Below are positions 1 to 4,564 of a stretch of DNA of 5,277 nt, in pieces. The number at the start of each line of letters is the position of its first letter. The first letter of the stretch is position 1. Origin of the DNA: Deltaproteobacteria bacterium. GTDB taxonomy: Bacteria > Desulfobacterota > Desulfobacteria > Desulfobacterales > UBA11574. The translations under genes were made by a program, and so were the position numbers. The notes under the pieces are model-generated. The model saw only the letters and a program-made list of their open reading frames with translations. It was not told the DNA's origin and searched no databases. The DNA lies in contig JAFCZV010000397.1 in the NCBI GenBank assembly GCA_019314155.1, forward strand, positions 1-5,277. Reading direction: 5' to 3'.

Positions 1-13
1 AGGGGATAGCATC

Positions 14-514
14 ATGTCAGACGACAAGATAAGTCAAATAAAAGTCGGCGGACACGCCACCGGGATCATCGGCTTGAAACCGATTCTCGAAGAAGTGGCC
101 AATGAATTTGCAGGCAAGACTGACGATGAAATCAAGGCCGAGCTTTTAAACCGATTGTCCAAAAAAAACTACATAAGCAGTACAACTAGAGATGTTTACG
201 GTCAGGCGTTTTTAAGAGAATACAAAAAATTAGTTGGAGAACCCTTTGAGGATACTGAAGCCGGTGGACTGGAGATCAAAGTCTTAGGTCCTGGCTGCCC
301 ACGGTGTGAAAAACTTGAGCAGGATCTCATGGCAATAATGGCCGAGCTCAATATTGCTGCCGGGCTCGAACATGTTCGGGATCCATTAGAAATCGCAGGT
401 TACGGTGTTATGGGAATGCCGGCATTGATCATCAACGGGCAAGTTAAAGCCGTGGGATCCGTCCCACCGCCAAACAAACTCAAAGAATGGCTGCTGGAGG
501 CAGCAAAGCGTTAA
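14..514 (+). CDS. Thioredoxin-fold protein with extra N-terminal domain (MTH895/TM0996-like C-terminus)
   Basis: Two-part protein of 166 residues. Residues ~86-166 are a small thioredoxin domain of the MTH895/TM0996 type: strand IKVLGPG, active site C95-P-R-C98, and a GMPALIINGQ segment carrying the expected cis-proline. Residues 1 to ~80 are a charged, mostly helical domain (IKVGGHATGIIGLKPILEEV, then a KKNYIS...YGQAFLREYKK segment) of a kind I recall fused to such thioredoxins in sulfate reducers, where it is sometimes labelled NAC-like; its function is unknown to me. There is no signal peptide, so it should act in the cytoplasm as a dithiol/disulfide exchanger, partner unknown. The start is supported by AGGGGA seven bases upstream. 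The gene ends 82 bp before a paralogous thioredoxin gene. Family members often sit beside permease or arsenic-type genes, but what lies upstream is outside the window. The thioredoxin call is firm; the role of the N-terminal domain is open. Confidence 0.85.
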   Translation: MSDDKISQIKVGGHATGIIGLKPILEEVANEFAGKTDDEIKAELLNRLSKKNYISSTTRDVYGQAFLREYKKLVGEPFEDTEAGGLEIKVLGPGCPRCEKLEQDLMAIMAELNIAAGLEHVRDPLEIAGYGVMGMPALIINGQVKAVGSVPPPNKLKEWLLEAAKR

Positions 515-596
515 ATATGATAAGTTCTAAAAATTAAACTTACAACTCAACAAGTTATCCATTTTACTGTTTGACGATACGAAAAAGGAGAAAAAC

Positions 597-812
597 ATGG
601 AAATTAAAGTGCTGGGCCCGGGATGCCCAAAGAATGTAAAGGACGCAGTTGCTGAAACCGGCGTCGACGCCACGGTTGAAAAGGTGACCGATATCATGGA
701 GATCGCCGGCTTCGGTGTTTTTGGAACACCGGCGGTGATAATTGACGGCGATGTCAAATGCGTCGGTAAGATTCCCACAAAAGAAGAGGTCAAGCCATGG
801 CTTTATAAATAG
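597..812 (+). CDS. Small MTH895/TM0996-type thioredoxin lacking the second active-site Cys
   Basis: A stand-alone small thioredoxin of 71 residues; the family is usually about 76-80. It starts with the family's first strand, MEIKVLGPGC, and ends with the typical KIPTKEEVKPWL helix; the FGTPAVIIDGD segment holds the cis-proline. The active site should read GCPxC, but here C10-P-K is followed directly by NVKD. Aligned with the thioredoxin domain of the preceding gene, the distance from GCP(R/K) to the shared EIAG is 32 residues there and 26 here, so exactly six residues (18 bp) are missing, including the second cysteine and the first turn and a half of helix 1. A further cysteine, C55, lies in a strand far from the site. 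The frame is otherwise open and the Shine-Dalgarno AAGGAG at 585-590 is excellent, so it is probably translated, but dithiol chemistry is doubtful. It may be decaying, a monothiol variant, or a sequencing or assembly artefact. Confidence 0.8.
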   Translation: MEIKVLGPGCPKNVKDAVAETGVDATVEKVTDIMEIAGFGVFGTPAVIIDGDVKCVGKIPTKEEVKPWLYK

Positions 813-873
813 TCTTTTCATATTATTATTCAGATATCTTTTATTGGTAAAGTAGAAAAAGAGTAGAAATACG

Positions 874-902
874 TTATTTGTTTGCAAACAGTATATTATA
901 AC
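874..902 (+). promoter_or_regulatory. Possible promoter with 12-bp palindromic operator before the thioredoxin/ccdA pair
   Basis: The 132-bp gap between the two thioredoxin genes is AT-rich and holds the perfect palindrome TGTTTGCAAACA at 879-890, followed at once by TATATTATAAC, which offers several -10-like hexamers. The best pairing found is TTATTT (874-879) and TATAAC (897-902) with a 17-bp spacer; the -35 is poor. A palindrome inside a promoter spacer is a common layout for a repressor site, but the regulator is not identifiable here. The palindrome is certain; its role is inferred. Confidence 0.3.
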
Positions 903-944
903 TATAAACACGCTGAACACACAATTCGAATACAAAATTAGAAT

Positions 945-1343
945 ATGAAAACAAACGTTAAAAAATTACGACCAGCAGTTTGTTTAACAGCTTTCGTGTT
1001 TTTGGTTCTATTGATCCCTATGCAAGAGATTGCTAAAGGGGACGGTTTCAATAATTTGCCGGTTAAAGGCATGGTGACCATGATCGATCTGGGGGCCAAA
1101 AAATGCATTCCATGCAAGATGATGGCGCCGATCATGGAAAAGATGGAAAAAACATATAAGGGCAAGGCCGTGATTGTCTTTATTGACGTTTGGGAGCACC
1201 GTGAACAGGCCCAACGGTTCAGAATCAGGGCAATTCCTACCCAGATCTTTTTCGATAAGGACGCGAAAGAAGTCTATCGACATGTTGGGTTTCTGGCTGA
1301 AAAAGATATTGTGGCACGACTGGAGAAGATGGGGGTCAAGTAA
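945..1343 (+). CDS. Exported or membrane-anchored thioredoxin-like protein
   Basis: Thioredoxin-fold protein of 132 residues with an export signal. The N-terminus is basic (KTNVKKLR), followed by the hydrophobic run AVCLTAFVFLVLLIPM (residues ~12-26), read as a signal peptide or uncleaved anchor; C13 is not in a lipobox. The mature part has the active site C54-I-P-C57 in the context GAKKCIPCKMMAP, then a strand VIVFIDV, and IPTQIFF with the cis-proline at P98. The domain is therefore expected on the periplasmic side, reducing or oxidising protein or small-molecule thiols. Its gene ends 6 bp before a CcdA-like gene, the usual arrangement for a periplasmic thioredoxin fed with electrons by its own membrane carrier. 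No convincing Shine-Dalgarno precedes 945, but a start at the next Met (residue 26) would remove the whole signal, so 945 is preferred. The physiological substrate cannot be read from the sequence. Confidence 0.88.
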   Translation: MKTNVKKLRPAVCLTAFVFLVLLIPMQEIAKGDGFNNLPVKGMVTMIDLGAKKCIPCKMMAPIMEKMEKTYKGKAVIVFIDVWEHREQAQRFRIRAIPTQIFFDKDAKEVYRHVGFLAEKDIVARLEKMGVK

Positions 1344-1349
1344 ATCGTC

Positions 1350-2057
1350 ATGATTGAATCATTCTTTTTGACGGTTAACGAGTGGATTACCGGGGGGACG
1401 GCCATTGCAGCCCTGGGCTGTTTTGTTTGGGGAATGATCAGCGTGCTGTTCAGTCCGTGTCATCTGGCATCGATTCCACTGATTATTGCTTATGTGGGCG
1501 GCCAGAACCGGACATTGACGCCCAAACAGGCAAGTTCTTATGCCGTACTGTTTACCCTGGGATTGTTTATCACCATTGCTGTCATCGGCATCGTTTGCGC
1601 ATTACTGGGGCGGATGCTCGGGGATATAGGGAATTACTGGCAGATTCTCATCGGCTTGCTACTGGTCTGGGTGGCCTTGGGGATGCTGGGTGTTGAGAAG
1701 TGTACCATGTCCGGAAATTTGCTGTATCGTATGAACTTAAAGGGGAGATTTGGGGCCTTTGCACTGGGTCTGGCCTATGGGGTTCTTTCAGGTTCCTGTA
1801 CCTTCGGATTTATCGCCCCGATCCTGGCGATCATTACGATCCAGCAAAAAATGGTCGCTGGGATTCTGTTTATTGTGCTGTTCGCTGTCGGCCACTGCCT
1901 GCCGATCGTGGTTGCCGGAAGCTCCACCGCAGTAGTCAGGCGACTGATGGAAAACAGCAAATGGCAAGAAGCCGGAAACTGGTTCCGAAAAGGAGCAGGT
2001 GTTTGCATCGGATTTCTGGGCATCTATTTTATCGTGAATACATTAGTGATATTGTGA
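1350..2057 (+). CDS. CcdA/DsbD-like membrane thiol-disulfide carrier
   Basis: Integral membrane protein of 235 residues with about six helices: roughly 17-50, 60-88, 91-115, 133-165, 167-195 and 211-235. Two half-repeats each carry a conserved membrane cysteine: FSPC37HLASIPL in the first helix and SGSC150TFGFIAP in the fourth, matching the SPC...P and S.C..P signatures of the CcdA/DsbD transmembrane family. Proteins of this family pass electrons from cytoplasmic thioredoxin, through the cysteine pair, to thiol proteins outside the membrane, for example for cytochrome c maturation or disulfide reduction. Length fits the short CcdA type, without the extra soluble domains of full DsbD. The gene lies 6 bp after the exported thioredoxin gene and is surely co-transcribed with it; that thioredoxin is the obvious partner. 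The first motif reads SPCHLAS rather than the commoner SPCVLP, a mild divergence. Whether it serves cytochrome maturation or another target is unknown. Confidence 0.88.
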   Translation: MIESFFLTVNEWITGGTAIAALGCFVWGMISVLFSPCHLASIPLIIAYVGGQNRTLTPKQASSYAVLFTLGLFITIAVIGIVCALLGRMLGDIGNYWQILIGLLLVWVALGMLGVEKCTMSGNLLYRMNLKGRFGAFALGLAYGVLSGSCTFGFIAPILAIITIQQKMVAGILFIVLFAVGHCLPIVVAGSSTAVVRRLMENSKWQEAGNWFRKGAGVCIGFLGIYFIVNTLVIL

Positions 2058-2110
2058 AATGGCTTCTAAAGGTTCCACTGGAAATGAAAGCTATTGACCG
2101 GGAATTCACA

Positions 2111-2215
2111 ATGTCTGATATTTCAAGGGAGAGGAAGATGCAAAGAAGATATATGCGACTTAATATTTTGCTTGACATCGGCATATTGTTGGTACTACAA
2201 TGTGTCATAATCTAA
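2111..2215 (+). CDS. Doubtful small hydrophobic ORF (34 aa)
   Basis: A short open frame after the CcdA-like gene, with ATG at 2111 (GGGAA upstream) or at 2138 (GGGAG six bases upstream). The product would have a basic N-terminus (RERKMQRRYMR) and one hydrophobic segment, LNILLDIGILLVLQCVII, as in small single-helix membrane proteins. I recognise no family. Against it, a good promoter (2172-2201) lies inside its 3' end. It is listed only because it has start, ribosome site and a plausible membrane segment. Confidence 0.2.
   Translation: MSDISRERKMQRRYMRLNILLDIGILLVLQCVII
2172..2201 (+). promoter_or_regulatory. Sigma70-type promoter (TTGACA-N18-TACAAT)
   Basis: A perfect -35 box TTGACA (2172-2177) and a five-of-six -10 box TACAAT (2196-2201) are separated by 18 bp. 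Transcription would begin near 2208. No gene of normal size follows before the intrinsic terminator at 2328-2366, so the promoter would drive a short, self-contained transcript. Confidence 0.55.
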
Positions 2216-2366
2216 CGGTAATGCCATGATAAACAACAATCAATCCATATCGCACGTTTCCAGCATGATGTCCATGATGCCCACCCGAGGTGCGCCCATG
2301 GATTGATCATTGAAAATTTTCAATCGTAAAAGCCGTGGGTGCTCAAAAAACCCACGGCTTTTTTTA
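2208..2366 (+). ncRNA. Candidate small RNA or micro-peptide transcript (~160 nt)
   Basis: This segment is framed by a near-consensus promoter ending at 2201 and a strong intrinsic terminator, giving a predicted transcript of about 160 nt. Inside it, ATCAATCCAT (2239-2248) can pair with ATGGATTGAT (2298-2307), and just inward CGCAC (2251-2255) with GTGCG (2290-2294), making a long two-part stem. CACC-CGA-GGTG (2282-2292) could form a competing small hairpin. A 9-base tandem duplication, ATGATGTCC/ATGATGCCC, lies at 2265-2282. A perfect 16-bp palindrome, ATTGAAAATTTTCAAT, lies at 2309-2324, just before the terminator. The same stretch also contains a 26-codon frame (2226-2306) with six methionines (MMSMMPTRGAPMD at the end), but its ribosome site is weak. 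I do not recognise a known RNA family. It could be a regulatory RNA, a micro-protein mRNA, or a fortuitous arrangement. Confidence 0.4.
2328..2366 (+). terminator. Strong intrinsic terminator
   Basis: AAAAGCCGTGGGT (2328-2340) pairs perfectly with ACCCACGGCTTTT (2350-2362) around a 9-base loop, and the arm runs into TTTTTTTATTTTTT. This is a textbook Rho-independent terminator. It ends the candidate small transcript and would also stop read-through from the thioredoxin/ccdA pair. On the opposite strand the A-rich left arm gives only a short U-run. Confidence 0.88.
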
Positions 2367-2525
2367 TTTTTTAGACAAATGTCTTTAACACTTTCTACAT
2401 CAAATCTCCAGGCCATTACCCTGGATCTCAGGGAATGCCTATGGATAATGCCGGGGCTCCTGCGGGAGCCGTTTGATCGAAGTTAATCTTGCTTTCATTA
2501 ATTTAATAATAGACATTTCTTTTTT
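2367..2525. other. Gene-free spacer with small hairpins
   Basis: No credible coding frame was found here. It contains TCCAGG (2407-2412)/CCTGGA (2420-2425), an overlapping alternative CCCTG (2419-2423)/CAGGG (2429-2433), and a GC-rich hairpin GGCTCC-TGCG-GGAGCC (2455-2470) without a T-run. The 8-mer AAATGTCT (2377-2384) recurs inverted as AGACATTT (2511-2518), loosely bracketing the hairpins. This could be a degenerate repeat element or chance. Confidence 0.35.
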
Positions 2526-2581
2526 GGACACAGATAGACACAGATTATCAAGATTCTTAAAAATAAAAATATTATCTGTGT
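2526..2581. repeat. Palindromic ACACAGAT repeat, right arm apparently truncated
   Basis: GACACAGAT occurs at 2527-2535 and again at 2537-2545, ten bases apart, followed by an AT-rich centre and the inverted copy ATCTGTGT (2574-2581). The left arm has two units and the right arm only one; a symmetric element would continue with a second TCTGTGTCC unit. From memory, similar elements (paired ACACAGAT or ACGCAGAT units around an AT-rich middle) are dispersed in many environmental and Desulfobacterota genomes; this needs a database check. The right end abuts the point where the next gene's family normally starts. Confidence 0.5.
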
Positions 2582-2641
2582 ATACCTGCCCTGGCCAAAA
2601 CCATAGAAGAAATTAATGCTAAAATTCGTTCAGGAAAAGCG

Positions 2642-3781
2642 GTGGTGTTTACCGCCGAAGAGATCATCGAAGTTGTTAAAGATATGGGTATAAAAAAAGC
2701 AGCTCGAAAAGTGGATGTGGTTACCACCGGGACCTTTAGCCCCATGTGTTCCTCGGGAGCTTTTTTTAACGTTAAACAACCGAAGGAAAAGATGAAGCTC
2801 GGCGGCGGATTTGCCACGTTAAACGGCGTGCCCGCATATGCCGGTCTGGCTGCAGCGGACATTTACGTGGGCGCAACGGCAATCCCCGACGGCGATCCTC
2901 GTAACAGCAACGGCCGCCCCGGAAGGTATCGGTATGGCGGCGCACATGTTATCGAGGACCTGGTTGCCGGAAAAAAGGTTCTGCTAAAGGGCGGTTCTTA
3001 CGGTACCGATTGTTACCCGATGAAAACTCGTGAACAGACGATCGGTCTGGATGACATGAACGATGCGTTTCTCTTCAATCCGAGAAACTGCTATCAGAAC
3101 TACAATGTTGCCGTCAATCTTTCCGATAAACCCATATACACCTATATGGGCAAACTCAACCCCAAGCTGGGAAATGCCTATTATTGCAGTGCCGGTCAAT
3201 TGTCACCTTTGTTTAATGATCCGTATTTTCGTACCATCGGTATCGGCACCCGGGTATTTTTCTCCGGTGCCGAGGGTTATGTTGCCTGGCCCGGCACCCA
3301 GCACAATCCCAATGCGCCGCGGCTGCCAAACGGCACCCCGCAAACCCCGGCCGGAACCGTTGCCCTGATCGGGGATATGCGACAGATGAGCACCGAGTGG
3401 CTTCGGGCGGTTTCCTTTACAGGATACGGTGTGACATTGAGCGTGGCCGTCGGGGTTCCAATTCCCATTCTGGACGAAGACATGGTGCGTTCTGTTTCCG
3501 TTAGCGACGAACAGCTTAAAGCGCCGGTGGTGGATTACAGCGAATACTATCCCTTGGGCAAAGGGGAAGCACAGCTGGGGGAGGTCACCTATGAGGAGTT
3601 GAAATCCGGAAGTATTCACATTAAAAACCAAAAGGTGCCCACCGGATCTTTTTCCAGTTATGCATTGGCCCGCAAGGTGGCCCATCATCTCAAACAACGT
3701 ATCCAGGAGGGGAGTTTCTTGCTGACGCAATTCCAGGCACCCCTTCCGGGTGCTGCTATCGAAAAGGAGGCCACACAATGA
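2642..3781 (+). CDS. Homocysteine biosynthesis protein (HcyBio/DUF39, MA1821-like)
   Basis: This belongs to the HcyBio family (formerly DUF39), whose archaeal member MA1821, with its ferredoxin partner, is known to be needed for making homocysteine from aspartate semialdehyde and sulfide. It is a cytoplasmic protein. Recognisable blocks are TTGTFSPMCSSGAFFN, with a conserved cysteine at residue 36, GSYGTDCYPMKT, with a second cysteine at 124, and the glycine-rich stretch following VFFSGAEGY. It lacks the C-terminal CBS domains of some archaeal members. The next gene encodes the matching NIL-ferredoxin and overlaps by 4 bp (ATGA), so the two are co-translated. The start is odd. The frame stays open upstream and encodes 17 family-like residues (LAKTIEEINAKIRSGKA) from CTG at 2591, where homologs have ATG; no ATG, GTG or TTG lies in frame there. 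GTG at 2642, with AGGA six bases upstream, is the first standard start, but it drops those residues. Function is confident; the N-terminus is not. Confidence 0.88.
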   Translation: MVFTAEEIIEVVKDMGIKKAARKVDVVTTGTFSPMCSSGAFFNVKQPKEKMKLGGGFATLNGVPAYAGLAAADIYVGATAIPDGDPRNSNGRPGRYRYGGAHVIEDLVAGKKVLLKGGSYGTDCYPMKTREQTIGLDDMNDAFLFNPRNCYQNYNVAVNLSDKPIYTYMGKLNPKLGNAYYCSAGQLSPLFNDPYFRTIGIGTRVFFSGAEGYVAWPGTQHNPNAPRLPNGTPQTPAGTVALIGDMRQMSTEWLRAVSFTGYGVTLSVAVGVPIPILDEDMVRSVSVSDEQLKAPVVDYSEYYPLGKGEAQLGEVTYEELKSGSIHIKNQKVPTGSFSSYALARKVAHHLKQRIQEGSFLLTQFQAPLPGAAIEKEATQ

Positions 3782-4185
3782 AACTTGTTCTTATTTTTCC
3801 GGAAACCATTGTCGAAGAACCCATAACCTATCATCTGATCTCCGACTACGGTATCCGGGTCAATATTCTCCGCGCCAGCATCGATCCCGGAAAGCAGGGG
3901 AAAATGGTTGTGGAATTGCTCGGTGAAAAGGTCCAAATTTCCCAGGGGCTGAACTACCTTGAAAGGGTCGGCGTGCAGGTGACGCCATTGGCCCAAAAAA
4001 TCCAGCACCTCGAAGACCGATGTACCGGCTGCACGGCCTGTGTGCCCCTCTGTCCGACCCAGGCGCTGGATGTAGATCGTGAGTCCTGGAATGTATCCTT
4101 TGATCCTGAAAAGTGCATTGTTTGTTTCTCTTGTCTGGAAACTTGCATTTATCACGCCATGTCGGTGGAAGAACAGTTTGTATAG
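3778..4185 (+). CDS. NIL-domain 2[4Fe-4S] ferredoxin (MA1822-like), partner of HcyBio
   Basis: Protein of 135 residues in two parts. Residues ~1-75 match the NIL domain, best known from the C-terminus of methionine ABC importers (MetN), where it senses methionine. Residues ~80-130 are a bacterial-type ferredoxin with two cluster motifs: C82-TG-C85-TA-C88-VPL-C92-P and C113-IV-C116-FS-C119-LET-C123. All eight cysteine ligands are present; the second motif ends CI instead of the usual CP. The arrangement is that of MA1822, which works with MA1821 in reductive incorporation of sulfide into homocysteine. It probably supplies low-potential electrons or takes part in sulfur handling; the NIL part could bind methionine as feedback, which is inference. 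The start overlaps the upstream stop (ATGA) and has a near-perfect AAGGAGG seven bases upstream, so it is well translated. A strong hairpin follows 20 bp after the stop. Confidence 0.92.
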   Translation: MKLVLIFPETIVEEPITYHLISDYGIRVNILRASIDPGKQGKMVVELLGEKVQISQGLNYLERVGVQVTPLAQKIQHLEDRCTGCTACVPLCPTQALDVDRESWNVSFDPEKCIVCFSCLETCIYHAMSVEEQFV

Positions 4186-4205
4186 GAATTCAATGTTTTT
4201 TACCA

Positions 4206-4233
4206 CGCCGCAGCCGTTTTTACGGCTGCGGCG
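4206..4233 (+). terminator. Perfect 12-bp GC-rich hairpin after the homocysteine operon
   Basis: CGCCGCAGCCGT (4206-4217) pairs perfectly with ACGGCTGCGGCG (4222-4233) around a TTTT loop. It lies just after the ferredoxin stop and is the obvious candidate transcript end. No T-run follows on either strand (ATCGTCC on +), so it is not a standard intrinsic terminator; it may pause polymerase or protect the 3' end of the mRNA. Confidence 0.5.
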
Positions 4234-4335
4234 ATCGTCCGCTCAGATGAATTGTCAAAGATATGGCTTGTTTGAGCGAATTAGAGAGTCTTAAGAAAAA
4301 ACAGCGAATTAAGATAATCATAACACTTTAACTTT

Positions 4336-4363
4336 TTGAAAACATTATCGCTTCAGATATAAT
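4336..4363 (+). promoter_or_regulatory. Sigma70-type promoter for prs (TTGAAA-N16-TATAAT)
   Basis: TTGAAA (4336-4341) and a perfect TATAAT (4358-4363) are 16 bp apart in an AT-rich setting. Transcription would start near 4370, leaving about 195 untranslated bases before the prs start codon. It is the best promoter found between the preceding hairpin and prs. Confidence 0.5.
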
Positions 4364-4369
4364 TAAATT

Positions 4370-4564
4370 TTTACTGAAAGATCACGCCAAAGGCGGATAA
4401 AACTCGTGAATATGGGCTCGTAAGGAAAGAACCTGCCTGGGTAATTCATAAAGGTCTCTGTTTTTACATTTTTTTCCTTGAAATTTTAAGATCTAAAGGG
4501 TTATTTTAGCTCGAAACCGTTGAAGAACATAAAAGATACACAAAAAACGCCTGTGGAGAGAATA
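4370..4564 (+). other. Long 5' leader of prs, possibly structured
   Basis: A leader of about 195 nt, unusually long, with no credible frame of its own. Its first part can fold: TCACG (4382-4386) pairs with CGTGA (4405-4409), and GCC-AAA-GGC (4387-4394 region) gives a competing or nested small hairpin. Further on there are a purine-rich AAGGAAAG patch and T-runs (near 4461-4480) without a strong stem before them. I compared it mentally with c-di-GMP (GEMM) and other riboswitch consensuses and found no convincing match. The rest appears to be plain AT-rich spacer up to the Shine-Dalgarno at 4555-4558. Confidence 0.3.

Noticed and set aside
571..576. TTGACG as a -35 box before the second thioredoxin gene
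   Set aside because: The start codon lies 20 bp downstream, leaving no room for a -10 box and leader.
1700..2110. Overlapping + strand frame inside the CcdA-like gene
   Set aside because: It is the out-of-frame reading of a clear membrane protein; only its far 3' end (2111-2215) was kept, as a doubtful small ORF.
2455..2470. GGCTCC-TGCG-GGAGCC hairpin as a terminator
   Set aside because: Only six base pairs and no T-run follows; no gene ends nearby.
3203..3778. Long minus-strand frame (191 codons) opposite the homocysteine gene
   Set aside because: It lies wholly within a strongly recognised + strand gene, has no family-like sequence, and is a codon-bias shadow.
3685..4206. Minus-strand frame across the ferredoxin gene
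   Set aside because: It is antisense to two well-recognised overlapping genes and shows no recognisable domain.
4370..4470. Partial likeness to a c-di-GMP (GEMM) riboswitch (TCACGCCAAAGGC...)
   Set aside because: The conserved 3' half (GGGACGCAAAGCC and GGNCT) is not present in order, and the middle hairpin does not fit.
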